Positions 35,740 through 49,078 of a stretch of DNA of 64,000 nucleotides are shown piece after piece (the first letter of the stretch is position 1; each line of letters begins with the position of its first letter). The stretch is from Turnera subulata. Taxonomy: Eukaryota > Streptophyta > Magnoliopsida > Malpighiales > Passifloraceae. Under the pieces are notes generated by a model, which had not been told where the DNA came from, did not search any database, and saw nothing but the letters and a program-made list of their open reading frames with translations. Position numbers and translations under genes: made by a program. Location: contig JAKUCV010007212.1 in assembly GCA_028386065.3 (NCBI GenBank), positions 1 to 64,000 of the forward strand, in the 5' to 3' direction.

Positions 35740-36610
35740 AGGTTTACAAGGTTGGTCTCTGTTTGATCTTTATTTGCATTTGTACTTCTATCTCTTCCCC
35801 AGATTCATCATCTTCACAATCATCACCACCCGATTCTGCATCAGAACCTTTTTCATTTTCAGATTCCTCACTGTTAGAGTAATAAGCCCAAAACCAATCA
35901 TGGGGCCTCAACCATCAGCTTAAGCTTTTGATTGAGATGGTCACTTGACATGGTAGCGGAGCCATAATGACCAAACGGTCGCGTGTTCGAATCCCCACGC
36001 CTCCCTCCTTGTTGAATTAAAAAGCACAAGGTATGGACGGGCCTGTGCAAGTTTCAAGCCCAAAAGGGCTTTCACTTGAGGGAGGGTGTTAGAGTAATAA
36101 GCCCAAAACCAATCATGGGGCCTCAACCATCAGCTTAAGCTTTTCTTCACTTCTTCATAACGCTTCTCGTTCTCGAGGTAGTTCGGATCTGGCTTGAAAA
36201 TATCTGGCACAAGGACAAAAAAAGAGCCTTTAGAATATTAAGACAACAACTGAAAGTGATAGAAAGTGAAAACAAGGTAATGATCATACCCAAGCCAATC
36301 TCAGGTTCTAAGACATCTTCAAGGGATATCTCATGGGTTAGTTGGTCTTCCTGCTCCACAAGGTCTAACTCAGGACGAACAGCAGGGTAACCCTATAAGA
36401 TGTACAAAATAATAAAGCAGATTAGGTGCAGCTTTCCCTCTCAAACTGCGTACCTTAATAAATCAAAAGTCAAAAGATACAGCAAGAATATAGAACCTCA
36501 CCTGAAATTCAGCTTTCCTTATAGCAAAAGAGCCTTCAATTAAAAATTGAACCCGCTTGTCTATCTCTCCCTCGTGAAGAATACCCCGAAATCGCTCAAA
36601 AGCACCTGCA
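35740..36610 (-). pseudogene. CWC22 splicing-factor gene fragment, split by a TRIM-like element
   Basis: The intact family is a MIF4G/MA3 spliceosome protein that escorts eIF4A3. Minus-strand blocks read RVQFLIEGLF then IRKAEFQ (36600-36503, with one extra T causing a frameshift), GYPAVRPELDLVEQEDQLTH and EISLEDV (36393-36289), and DIFKPDPNYLENEKRYEEVK (about 36213-36150). After the insertion come SEESENEKGSDAESGGDD and an acidic tail (35870-35745). These match consecutive segments of plant CWC22 between MIF4G and MA3. Everything else of the gene is absent. Confidence 0.75.
35872..36144 (+). mobile_element. TRIM-like element inside the CWC22 fragment
   Basis: Two identical 58-bp direct repeats (35872-35929 and 36087-36144) start TGTTAGAGTAATAAGCCC. 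After the first repeat and about 20 bp is TGGTAGCGGAGCC (35951-35963), two changes from the common plant initiator-Met primer-binding sequence TGGTATCAGAGCC. A purine tract (TTGAGGGAGGG, 36076-36086) directly precedes the second repeat. That order (LTR, PBS, tiny interior, PPT, LTR) fits a terminal-repeat retrotransposon in miniature. The second LTR seems truncated after AAGCTTTT. No clear target duplication. Confidence 0.65.
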
Positions 36611-37800
36611 AAAATCATAAGCAAAAGAAAATAGTGGCAAGCCGTCTTGCCCCAACCCGACCCGGCCCGGCCTGGTTTGATTCAATAAAATTCTGGAAAA
36701 AAGATTGTGGTGATAAAAAAAAATATTATATCCACCAATCATCACCGATTTACAATAACCCCTTATAATTTATCTGCATGTAGCATTTTAGGAACAACAC
36801 AAAGAGTGTTATGAACATCGCTCTTGTCTGCTGCTGCTGGCAAGTGATGCTCGCTGGTGGAGAACACAACAAGTTATATTTTGCAGATTACTTGCAAGTG
36901 GCAAGATGTTGAGGTCCTCTGTCTTGATACTAACTACTGTTCTGCTAAATTTAGCCGTAGCAGTCTATATTGCAGAGGGCTACAGCAGAGATGACTTCCC
37001 GCCTGGGTTCATTTTTGGTGCTGGCACCACCGCCTATCAGGTCTTTTTATACTCTTCTTCTCGTTTAGTTGTTGTTGCTTTTGAACACCAGTAAAACGGC
37101 AATGAACAATCTGATATAGGTGGAAGGAGCAGCGAATGAAGATGGGAGAACTCCCAGCATTTGGGATACTTTTGCTCATTCTGGTTAGCTTCTTCTTTCC
37201 TGATTTTACTTTTTTTTTTTTGGCTTCCCTGATTTCATTTTTTCAAGGAATTATAGAAAATTATATTCTTGGTGCACTGGTATATTTTCCTTACATTTAG
37301 TTGGTTGGTGCAAGTTTCTCATTGAGTGGGTGGAATTCTCTTATGGAGGTCTATCAGAATCTTGTCCTTTATAGCGGAACCCAATATTGGCTCAATCAAC
37401 TTTTTAACTAACACTTTAATTCATTTAAATTTCAGTTCATTGCTCATAATTGTGATTGATAATGAGTCATATCGACTAATGCAAATTGATATCTAATTTC
37501 AGGGACAGTGAAAGGCAATGGAGATGTTGCTTGTGATGAGTATCACAAATACAAGGTGCACCGATATTCCTATAAATGATTACTGCAATGTTAGAGTGAC
37601 GAAGAAATCCTCACTAACATATGCAGTACACATTGTAACCCCTCATATTAAGTTTTGATATTTGAATATTGCCGATTGTTCCCATATATGTTGCTTATAA
37701 GACTAGACAACTCAATTTCTTGGGATTTTCACCATCATTCCAATGTGCTTATCTCCCATCTAATGGCACTGTACATATTAGGAGCATTATCAATATGTGA

Positions 37801-37911
<111 letters not shown>

Positions 37912-38245
37912 TGAGTACCAGATTTTAACATGAGCAAGTTTCAATCTTTCTGGTTCTCTAGATCATATTCTAAACTCGATGTTATGTCTTTCAGATGGAA
38001 GAGGATCTATTAATCTGAAGGGTTTGCAATATTACAACAACCTCATTAATGAACTCATCCGCAATGGTCCTGCCTCATGTCTCAAAACAATTGAAGTTTT
38101 TCTTTTCCATCATTTTGGAAGTTCCTTCTACAAGCATGAACCACAATGCTGTTTAAATCTCCATTTCTTTTTACACATAACCAATTTTTCTTCTCTTGAT
38201 CAAGCAGGAATCCAGCCACACGTTACATTATTTAATTATGATCAT

Positions 38246-39002
38246 CTAGAGGTGGCAAAATGGGTTGGGTACCCAATGAGTTACCCATTTAACCCATAGA
38301 TAAATGGGTAATGGGTATAAATGGGTCAGAATGGGTCTAATTGGATAATTTATCCATTTAACCCATAAAATAGTGGGTTTATATGGGTTGGGTAATGGAT
38401 ATCCATGAACCCATATATTAGTATTCTAATTCAATTATCCACGTGGGCCAAGATGGGCCCAACCCATTTGGGCCTAATTGGGCCTATTGGGCCCATCCCG
38501 GCCCAACCAATATGGGCCCGATTTTGCTCGGGTGGGCCTATTTGGGCCCGTCCCGGCCCGCCCCATATGGGCCTAGTTGGGCCAGATGTGGGCCTATATG
38601 GGCCCAATGTGGGCCTAGTTGGGCCCAACATAGTCCAAACCATACAGACCTAGGTGGGCTCATATGGGCCAATTTAAACCAGACCGAGCACATCTCGTTC
38701 GCGCCTAGTTAGGCTCGTATTGGCTATGGTGGGTTAATAACTAGGTCGGATTAATATTCATAAAGTTAAAAAATTTAAGATACAAATTTTAAATATATAT
38801 ATTAAGTCTTAATATTATCTGAGTAAATAGGTGCACCCACATTAAATGGGTCTAAATGGATAAATGGGTAACCCACATTAAATGGGTTTGGGTATCTATT
38901 TAAATTTTTTAATGGGTCATAAATAGATAAATGGGTATAAATGGATATGACCCATTATGACCCAACCCATGGGTACCCATGGACACCCATTTTGCCACCC
39001 TT
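38246..39002. mobile_element. hAT-type MITE inserted in beta-glucosidase exon 6
   Basis: 757-bp insertion flanked by a perfect 8-bp duplication ATGATCAT (38238-38245 and 39003-39010), the size used by hAT transposons. Ends are inverted: CTAGAGGTGGCAAAATGGG at the left, AAGGGTGGCAAAATGGG as the complement of the right end. Subterminal parts repeat ATGGGT/ACCCAT. The middle (38450-38660) is dense in TGGGCC/TGGGCY. No transposase. Confidence 0.88.
38450..38665. repeat. TGGGCY-rich core of the MITE
   Basis: Roughly twenty TGGGCC/TGGGCT units, many as palindromic GGGCCC, spaced about 8-12 bp. TGGGCY is the plant 'site II' motif bound by TCP factors; binding here is inference. Confidence 0.6.
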
Positions 39003-41417
39003 ATGATCATCCACTGACACTTGAAGATGAGTACGGAGGATGGATTAGTAGAAAGATCATGTAACATTCTACACATGCTTACCTCTCTTCTCAGCCTTGA
39101 TAACTGCATCACACGCAGAAACTAATGATGAATTCTACCGTATCTGTATTTTGATTGCAGAAAAGATTTCACAGTTTTTGCAGACGTGTGTTTCAGAGAG
39201 TTTGGTGATCGGGTTTTGTATTGGACTACAGTGAATGAGCCCAATATTGTCGCTATGGGAGGTTATGATACAGGGTTTTTGCCCCCTGGGCGGTGCTCTG
39301 CTCCTTTTGGATTCCGTAATTGCTCAAAAGGAAATTCCTCATCCGAGCCATACCTTGTAGCTCATCATATGTTGTTAGCACATGCTTCAGCTGCAAGGTT
39401 GTATAAGAAAAAGTATCAGGTACTGATTTCATTGGAAGAATGATTTTTTTTAATATGGATCTTTTTTTATTGTTTAATCTATCTGATTTTGCAATACAAG
39501 TTTTGGAGAGTATGGATCGTTAATAGTTAGCTACTAAGGAAAATTCGGTTCTATCACTTTCAATGTTAAAACTATTTTCTGTTTATCTTCTTGAAAGATT
39601 AAGGTTCTTTACTTTATGATGATGCAGGGAAGTCAAAATGGTTTTATAGGACTAAGCATCAACACTCCCTTTTTCGTCCCAATGACAAATTCCTCCGAGG
39701 ATGCAGTTGCAGTTCAAAGAGCCAGAGACTTTATGGTCGGTTGGTGAGTTACAATTCTACCAAGAAACTAAAACTTTTGGCAGTTTACAGTCTGGTGGAT
39801 ATCTATCTGTTGGCAGTGATGTCAATTGTTATGCCATTTGTGCACATTCCTGATGACTAGTAGCAGCATTCAAGAATATTTTTCTTAAGCAGCTTTTGAT
39901 AAATTATCAACAGAACTTCTCTGTCCTAATTCTGTTGCAGGATTGCACATCCGTTGGTGTTTGGGGACTATCCCACCATAATGAAGCAAAACGTAGGCTC
40001 AAGGCTTCCAGTCTTCAGTAGCCAAGAATCCAAACTGGTCAAGGGTTCATTTGATTTCTTTGGAGTGCTATATTACTCTGTGTATAAGGTTAAAGACTGG
40101 TCCAGCTCTCTGGAATTGGAAAATAGAGATTTCGTTGAGGACATGGCAGCATATGTAAAAGGTACTTTCCTCACAAATCATTACCAGAACTTTTGTTTCT
40201 GAAAACTCCACGGAAGGTTGGTACAGCAAAACAGAAAATCATGTAGTAATATATAACACAGAATATGTTAGAACGTGTTCTGTTCTACTAGATAGTCATC
40301 AACTTCATTGATCTATCCAGCTTATCCATCCTGCATTGTTTCTAAAAATTCTGCCATCCTCTTGTTAATCTGAGAAATTAAGACAGATTTTGTTTTGCCT
40401 TTCGCAGTGCCACTGGATGTTTCATCAGGGTATGAGGTATGAGATAGAGCATAAAAACATTCCAGTTAAGGCCACCTTTTTCAATTAAAGTGAGAATAAT
40501 AAATCCTCTGTCACAGTTTCCTATAGAGCCTTGGGGTCTGCAAGGAGCACTGGAGTATTTTGAAGAAATTTATGGCAATCCTCCCATATATATCTACGAA
40601 AATGGTTTCTCCCTTCCTATCCCCTTGTGTGTGCATGCTTGTGTGGGTGTATTGGTTATACGATCACAATCCATTGTTCCTTATAGGGCTACATCATGCA
40701 CAAGTTCTCCATAATTTGCAAAAGATTGTGTCGTAGTTGATGTTCCAGAAGATGCTCTATTTATACTAGTAGCAGTGGAAGAATTTATGGAAATATTGTT
40801 CTCAGAATGACAAGACTGTTACTAACCCCAGAAGAACATTCTTTTACAGGACAGCGAACCCGGCGAAGTCCTTTGTTGGAAGACATGTCAAGGGTGAAGT
40901 TCTTGCAAGCATACATTGGAGGTTTGCTTGATGCAATAAGGTAAACTAAGTTACAAGTCATAAGCTATATATATTCTTTCGAAAAAGTCTGAAAAGTCTT
41001 TAAGGAGCTTTCAGCCTTTTGCATCCAAAATATTGAAGCCAAAAAGAAACAATCTCACCCAATTCTTTGTCTAGAAACTCTGTGACTATTGACAATTCTT
41101 ACAAATCTTTTCCAGCTATTGACAATTCTCTTTGCGGTGTTCCTTCTTTTTGTTTGAAAATTTCGTTAAGGAATGGATCAAATACCAGAGGATACTTCGT
41201 GTGGTCGTTCCTGGATCTATTCGAGCTATTGGACGGCTATGAATCAAGCTACGGCCTGTACTATGTTGATTTGGACGATCCGGAGTTGAAAAGATATCCA
41301 AAGCACTCTGCAGATTGGTACTCAAATTTTCTGAAGGGAGGGCTCGTCATGTCAGATGGAGCTATCAGATTCAGACAAGATTCATCTATTCCGTCTATAA
41401 ACAACTTATATCAGTAA

Positions 41418-42071
41418 GCCATAGGTAGCCATTATCGAGAGTGTGGCATTTGTAATGAACACACAAGAGATGGTGAAGTAGCGTGAAGGAAATTTAAGAA
41501 ATCATTTATGAAGAAGTTTCTCTATCAAGTTGAGAATATGTACTAGTTTCTCTATTACTGATGCTGAATAGTGTGATCTTGATGCCATCAATGCATTGCA
41601 CAGAGCTCTGGTTGCTTGCTTCTTCAGGTTTTTCAGTTCTTGGACCATACAAGTAATCTTGGGCTTAAAACCAGAAAGTTCATTATTAAGGAACAAATTG
41701 CAAGAGTTGAACTTGAAAGCGAACCTAATAAAGACCGCATAAAGTTAGAATAATCCTTGGCCGGCCTCGCAACACAACGTTGGACTCTTCACAAGTTTAT
41801 AGTTATACTATAAGTTTTCAACATACAACATCTACAGGCAAAGAATGATAAGAAACCAATTCAATCATTGGCCGCGAATCGAACAATAACTTTACAGTTT
41901 AGAAGCCACATACCAGAGCAAGGATAGCAAATTTACAAGTGACAGCGGTTTATGAGCTGTTTTCAGCTTTAATTCCAGTCAATCGAACGTCATATATGTA
42001 ACAGTTTGCAACACAAAAGCATGAATTAAGGTTGACATGAAATTTTACAACCCCATTTTGGACTGGAATGT
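41418..42071. other. Convergent 3' flanks between beta-glucosidase copy 2 and the RING gene
   Basis: Contains the presumed 3' UTRs of both genes. No other feature recognised. Confidence 0.4.
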
Positions 42072-45000
42072 CTAAGAAGGATGTCTTCTCCAAAAACTGC
42101 TCATTCTGTCACCAGAATCAACTGCTCCGGTATTTCGTTGAAATTCAAATGAACTCCAACCGGATTCTCTCCCAAATGAGACATGGGGGAACCGAGACAA
42201 ATGGTCTCTCTCCCATGGATGAAAATGATTACGCAAGGGACTGTCTGTTTCATGTAGAGGAGGGCCTGATGAACCTGGAGGAACAAAAAAGAAACCACCA
42301 CCGTGATCATGTGGAGCTGGTGGTGGCATCACACCTGGCAAGCCCCTCGGGCCATCAAGTCTCCTGATTCCATGAATGGTGGGCGAGTGCATGACTGGTG
42401 AATTCCCAGGTTGTTGCCGGGGATAAAAGGCATGGGATATTTGGATCCTTTCATGGGTCCGAGCATGATGTGGAACCATTGAAGACACAAAAGAGTTACC
42501 AGCGCTAGGACCAGACCTATAAAGAGTAGAATCATCACTAGTGGCGGTAAAAGCTAAACAGAACTTAAGATGTTTAAAAGAAATAGAATTGTCAGTGCGG
42601 TTAAAGAGACATTAACTTTTACCAAAACAAAAAAAAGAGAGTAGGCTTACTAATTATTTCGACTTGTGAATTCCTGAACTTTTATCATAATAAAGTGGAT
42701 TTTCATATATCAGTCGCATGCGTCCATAAGCAACAAACAGTAGTCCAATATAGAGCAATATTATCAGATTTTATACTGAGCAGCCTAGGGAAAGAAAACA
42801 TACATCTTATGTTTGTCCAATTGCACAAGCAAAATGAAATCTTGAAGGAGCAAATTCTTTTAATACACTGCTTACCCATGGTTAAAGAGGATTGGATGAG
42901 GAGAAGCTGTGGATCTGGGTCTAGCCTCAGCTTCACCAGATGATCTCAAAGTCAGGGGGGCAGGCACTCGATCAACACCATTTATATGGCTGTTTGGTAC
43001 AGAGAAAGGAGAAGAATGGCGGGCCCAGCTGTGATAGTGGATATTAATGGCGGGAAAAGCATGGGGACTAATGAACTCACTTCGTCCAGATACCCCCCTC
43101 CACTGATGATTGAAATTAGGATCTTCAGCACCATCAATAGATCTTGACGATGAGGGTGGAATTGGTCCAACATATGCAACATATGAATGAGCCACAGATG
43201 GAGCAGCAGTGGGCTCACCGTACATGGAGTGCTGACTCCTTAAATCATGATCTACAGGTAGAAGAAACTTTTATGGGGTAACTAAGGCACCTCAGAGATC
43301 TCATCAAGAGATAAATTAATACCAAAGTGCTGTTCTTAATTTGATAGAGAAGGCATAAAAATCTATATGCAGTAACCAGTTAGGTCTACTAATAATAGAT
43401 AACTCACAGGTGCTTGAAGGTGATTCCACTTCCCTGAAATTAAAAAAGAATCACTCTTCAGCAACATCCACAATGTCAGGATTATCGTTATCAAAATAAT
43501 CACACAAACATTAATAACCTAAAAGTTGAATGGCCACCACATATGAGCCGTCTCAGAAGAGAAGCAAGTGGGATAAGGTTTCAGCAAACCAGAAGAGCGT
43601 TGTCATGCTGGTCCATAAGCTAGAAGCACCCACAAAATCCACTACGACTATATATACTTTCAAGCATAGGGTAGGTCCCTCAGGCAAAGCATTTATATAG
43701 AAATATCCTAAGATGCTCAGACAAAAGATTGCACTATCTGAACATGTTGAGAAAATGGTAAACAGGCTAAATAATACACCTTCAACGCTTAAACCTTTAG
43801 TAGTTTTCTCAGTTTCAAAAGGCAAAATAATGCATAAGATAGCAGCACACAAGCAGACAGTATAAGTGATGTCCTTCTAGAGAACAAAACATGGTAACTT
43901 TCCATGGAACAATAACAGAAGCACAAAGAAGACAAATAAAATAGAGCAGAGAAGTATTTCCTTACTCGAAATATGAACCGATTCGATCCAATTCAGCAAA
44001 AGGACACCAGTGAACTCGATAGGGCTGGAGACACAACAGGAAAAATGCAGTGTGACCTTAGAAATTTTGACTCAAACATTTTCGAGGAAATTCTGGACAT
44101 AACCAGCAACTTAAAATAAAAGGAAAGGGGTGTGTCTCAAGTTTTATGTTATATCCATTGTGTCCCTGAATGGCAAGATATGCGGAAAAAGATCTGGCCA
44201 AGCAAGCCCCGACCATCGCTATGGAGCTAATCCTCAAGGGTTGAATTTTTGCAGACAGTTTAACAAATCAAGAGCTAAAGTGGCACAGCTAAAGTATAAT
44301 TTCTGGATGAGTTGTTTCTCCATATTTCATGAAATAGTCATTTCCCTTTTGGGACAAGTTCTCCAAAGCACGGTATGAAGAGAAACTTAAAACAATAAAT
44401 ATGGCAACGTCAGGAGGATGAGACAGGCGTAACCCATAATCAATAATCACAAATAGATAAGTTAGAGTTTTAGCATTGCAAAGCTATATTCCATGGTTAT
44501 GTGATGATGTGTTCGCAGTTCATCGGCAGCTCAAAAATAGTACATGAAACGATATGTTAATTGAACAACTGACGAACGGAAACAAACTGCATCTTTACCA
44601 TTTCAGGAAAACTTGGATCGTAGAACTCCTCGTCGGGAATCCAGTCCTCCATGCCCAACTCGTGTGACGAACGGGCAGACCCATTTGCATACAACCATTG
44701 ACCTTTCTCAATCTTTCTGCAATTTGGGCATTGCATTGCTCCTTTCATATTGAACGCAGAACCAATGCAATCTACAAGAGAGGACAGCACAGAAGAAACA
44801 AAAGAAATTAAATCAGAGGAGAATCAAACTCTTGCATTTTCTCCTACATATCTAAATCCTTCAAAATGAATACCATAATTTCCCATTTTCTCCACCTTAA
44901 CAAACAAATCAATATACATGCATGCAATTAAATAGCATAACTCCCCCAGGACCCTACAGCCATCTCAGCTTCCTCTAGAGAAACAATTAAGCATGATCAG

Positions 45001-45329
45001 GACTTCATTTCAACTACTACCTAACATAATTAAAATCTCCTAAGAAGTTTCTCTTTAAAAAAAGCACATACAGCCAAAAAGCAAAGAACCTTGACTTTGT
45101 GTCAGACAATACAACCACACCCACAAAAATGCAGATAAAGCTTTTCAAACAGAAACAAAGATACGAGCTTCATCAACTGAAAGGGAGGGGAGATACCCAG
45201 ATGGAATTCATGGCCACATTGGAGCTTAGCCCTGGATCTACCCCCATTATCCAACACCGTATCAAGGCATATGGAGCAGGATACTCCAGAAGAAGAAAGC
45301 TCCTCCTCCCCGCCATCAGTACCGTCCAT
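42072..45329 (-). CDS. RFI2: RFI2-like RING-H2 E3 ubiquitin ligase (403 aa, 6 exons)
   Basis: Probable orthologue of RFI2 (RED AND FAR-RED INSENSITIVE 2), a nuclear RING protein acting in phytochrome signalling and photoperiodic flowering. Exons (minus): 45329-45197, 44771-44599, 44024-43966, 43433-43408, 43251-42876, 42516-42072; all junctions GT-AG and in frame, 403 aa. RING ligands are C18, C21, C38, H40, H43, C46, C59, C62 (C3H2C3), with family text IGSAFNMKGAMQCPNCRKIE straight after. Then KGQWLYANG, MEDWIPDEE, YRVHWCPFAEL. The C-terminal half is Pro/His/Ser-rich and poorly ordered, with family landmarks HSYVAYVGP and HPWERD-like FHPWERDHLSRFP, ending near FWRRHPS. Its neighbour on the left is convergent. 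The (ATG)n run at 45359-45379 is just upstream of the start. Confidence 0.92.
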
Positions 45330-47627
45330 TATCTATATATCTACAGAGGAAGACAGACGATGATGATGATGATGATGATCAGAGAAGTGGGTTTTGTTTT
45401 GGTATTTGTTTTGGTGTGAGTCCCAAGCGCGTGTATCCTCCTCTTCTTTCTTTCCTTCCTCCCTCCTTGCCTTGCCTTCCTCCACCCAATCAAAACCCAC
45501 GAACCAGGAAGTTTTATTTGCAATAAAAAGCGACAAATATGAAATACGGTGTGGGTTGGGTTGTTGTTAAAAAAGAAAATGAAAAAAAAAGGGAAAAGGT
45601 AAATGGACATCTTATAATCTATCTGGAAAGTGGAAACTGTGTTCTTTAGTTTCCGTTTCTCTCTCCGACCTGTCAGATTACGTGGTTGGATTGTCCTGAA
45701 ATAATGTTGTGTAAATTTATGGATGGATTGGATGGATCCATGAGGCGTGGTCCATGCTATCTTCTAATCCGCATATACGTATCTTTAAAATTATCCGGAT
45801 CAAGATTACTTGAAATTTTTTTTTCAATTTTTTTTTTTGAAAGAAGTGAGAAAGAAAGCAACACATGGTTGGATATTCTTATTTCTTATAAACAGTATCT
45901 TGTATTAATTTTTTTTGGGTACAAAATATTTCCAATTCCTTCAATAAAAGTAGCTACTATGACAAGACAAAAGCATTTGCATTTATTGCCTTGCACGTAT
46001 GTTTTTAGGCAGAAGATGATAAATGTCTATTAAAGTAAAATGGTTTACAAATTTTTGTAGACAAAAAATAAAACCAATTTTTCGAATACAAACACTAAAA
46101 AAAAACCCTATCCATAAGGATTATTATGCCATTTCAATATTTTTAGCCACAATTTGATTGCACATCCCCAAATAAAATTAAATTTAAATGAATTTCTTAA
46201 GGTATCGTTATTAATTGGCATCCATTAGGTATATAAGTGCTTGAACGCGGTCATCAATGGGTCTTATTGGTTTAGTTACGTATTTTTATTCTTTAAGGTT
46301 TTGGTCACGTTCTTTTCTTTTTTATGGTGAAAAATGGTCACGTTCTTTAAGCTCCATGAGGACTTCACGCTTATAACCTGGCACCAAAAAGTTATCCACC
46401 ATATCCGTAATATCCAAATTTATATGATTGCAAATGCAAGCGTAAAGAGGTGAGCTTGTCGTGGCGGTATAAAACACCAATGTCTACGTGCTATGTAAGG
46501 AGCGAGGAAGAAGGATGAATAAACAAAAAAAAAAGGACAAACATTCTATAAGAAAGGTTAATTGTTACTCTTTCGTGGGAAGATTGATAATGGGAAAACT
46601 TTCTCTTTCTCTCTTCCCAGTTCCCATCATGGATGTCTATCACCTATTTAATTTAGAGGACGTTCCTGCGATTACTACCTCTCTGTTTCACTTACTTAAT
46701 AAAAAACCACTGGCTTTTATGGGTTTACCTGATGAGAATAACTTTTTTGTGCCGTGGTGAATCTGCTGGGTTATGGTTACCATTGAAGGGTTCTTTGGAA
46801 AAAAGAATTTTGATTAGACACATTATACCTTATTCCCCCTTGACACTAATTAGCCGCATAGATACGCGCGGTCGTTTACCTTTCTGCGAAACCTCACAGG
46901 ATTTATATTCTAATTTGATTGGGTGACTTTCTTGTAGAAGCAAAAAATATTTCGGTCACTTTAATGATTGGCGAATTATTGATAGCTGTCCTAAGAGGAT
47001 AACTATTCGTAGACGTAGTTGTTCATGGAAGCATGAGGTTCCCAGATGGCTTGTCCACTTGCCTCCATAAAGCGACAATACTTAATCAGATATAAGTACA
47101 ATTGAACAAACTAAATATATTTCTCCGCTTCACATGCAGTAGTATTTTTAAAGGGTTGACGTATTGAACGCTATTTATAGTGAACAAGGCCTGTTCAAAT
47201 CTCAATATATTAAGAAGAAAATTAGGGAAAATCCACCCTTTTCCACCAAAAAAAAAAAATTGGGGAAAATTGGGTTAACCAATACATTAGCTGTACATTA
47301 CTGGATAGTGCTCTCATCCGATTTATGGTCGGCGGATGACCTAATCAGTTTTTAAAATTAAATCTAGATTCTACCAAAACTGAAAATAAATCGATAATGT
47401 AAACGTAAATCATTTCGGACGAACACATTTTTTTTTTCTTTTTCTATTTTGAATCAGATACACCATACACGCACCTAGCTACTTCAATACACACACTTTA
47501 TAGAAATTATCAGCGAGGATAAAATACACCAATCTCATCTAAAAGAGCATATCATTATTTGTTCATCCCACACCGAGTACAATATTTGCAAAGGCGTTAT
47601 TCGTTCACAAGCAGCTTGGTACTCTCC
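45330..47627. other. Intergenic region upstream of the RING gene and downstream of USP-1
   Basis: 45330-45560 is the presumed RFI2 5' UTR/promoter, with an (ATG)n microsatellite (45359-45379). The segment 46560-47060 has short plus-strand frames (for example WRIIDSCPKRITIRRR) that I do not recognise. Confidence 0.35.
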
Positions 47628-48901
47628 TCAATGTTTGATTTTCGGCCTCTTCACAATCATCACAGTGCAATGGGCATGATGAGCACAGTAGTCACTTACG
47701 CTGCCCAAAACCGCCCTGCAAGATAAAAAAGAACCCACATTACCTCAAAACCCATTATATAGGTGTAGAGGGCTTATCATCTATTCTTTGGTAGTTTGGT
47801 GAGTTCCACAGTGTTTGATGAAGATTGTAACAAACTATAGAGTCCCAAATCCCACTAAAAGATTAATCAATAAAAAATGCGAAGACATAGGTAAGACTAA
47901 TCATTGCGTCTTTTATCTAGAAACATCTGGTGCAATTTGGCAAGTTCAAGTTTCAACTTTCAAGGCATCGATGACTTGGTCGATCTTAGTTGAAACGGGT
48001 CAAATTAAGCAACAATTACCACAAACAAATTTCATCAAGCCAAAGCTTGAACAGGAAACATGGAACTTTAGCCACAACCACTAAAAAAAAAAACGTAAAT
48101 TGATTTTGCTCACCGTTTTACCACAACTACGATATAGTTCTGCAAGCCAGTAGTCTACATCAGATTTTGAAGAGAAAAGAAAGATGTATCCAATAAATTA
48201 CCTTTTAATAGCTCCATAACCGTGACTACCCACAACCAGCACCGAGGCATGGTGCCTTTCCACGGCCTCGCAGAGCACATTTCTTGCATCACCTTCCGCC
48301 ACTTCAAACGTCACGTCTTTCACCTGCACAGAAACTCATGCAATGAGGAAAAAAACAGAGCATGCATGAATATGTAGTCAAAGTCCCTGCGCTACCAGTC
48401 GCTAGAACCTTACACCCTTGCCTAAATTGCCCTTACGTTGCAATCTAGTTGCATTAGAAGTTAGTCCACAACCTACAAGGCAAACCCATGTTGCAAGAAA
48501 GGTCTAAATTAAGTAGCAGCAAGGCAGTTACCGATTTGCTGGTGCAGAGTTCCTTAGCCGTTTCGATAACTCTAGCAGCAATTTTTTTCAAATCAGAGTC
48601 CACAACTGGAAGAACCTCTACAACCCCTAAACCAAATCAAAAGCCCTTGTTACACGAGCGAAAAAAGATCACAAAAAGATAGGAAAGAATTTTGTATCCT
48701 GATATATATAGAATAGTTACCAGGTCCGGCGAGACCCACCGCGGAGGTGGCAGAAGGTTTTGCATGGACGATAACGAGCCTGAAAAGAGGATCAGACGAG
48801 GAAGCAGCGAAGAAATGGTCCAGTGTCCACTCCAAAGCGTACATGCTAGGCTCGCTGTCGTCTATCCCCACCACCATCACTTGCTTCTCTGAAGTTGCCA
48901 T
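47628..48901 (-). CDS. Universal stress protein USP-1 (161 aa, 4 exons)
   Basis: Small cytosolic UspA-domain protein of the plant PHOS34-like group, ATP-binding and stress-associated. Exons: 48901-48721, 48626-48532, 48323-48202, 47715-47628; GT-AG and in frame. N-terminal strand QVMVVGIDDSEPSMYALEW holds the nucleotide-binding Asp. The C-terminal motif GSHGYGAIKRAVLGSVS fits the ATP-binding G-x2-G-x9-G(S/T) signature. It ends TVMIVKRPKIKH. First of three tandem copies on the same strand with identical exon phases, so the array arose by duplication. Confidence 0.93.
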
Positions 48902-49078
48902 GTTAGTTTGATGCTGATGATCGTATCTTGTTCCTATATATTCCACTAGAAAGTTATAGAACTGAACTGGGTTTTCTTTTTCTTTTTCTTTTTTGTTTAT
49001 AGAACAAATTGAAGTGAACAAACTGGGTTTGAGTTGGGCTTTCTTGAGTGGAGTTTTGAGTTTTTGACCAACTGACAT

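Noticed and set aside
38246..39026. Splicing of the exon-6 MITE as a new intron
   Set aside because: A GT near 38251 and an AG near 39026 exist, but joining them shifts the frame, and no AG lies near the MITE right end.
46560..47060. Possible fossil viral or F-box-like coding segment
   Set aside because: Short frames without any diagnostic motif; not enough to name a family.
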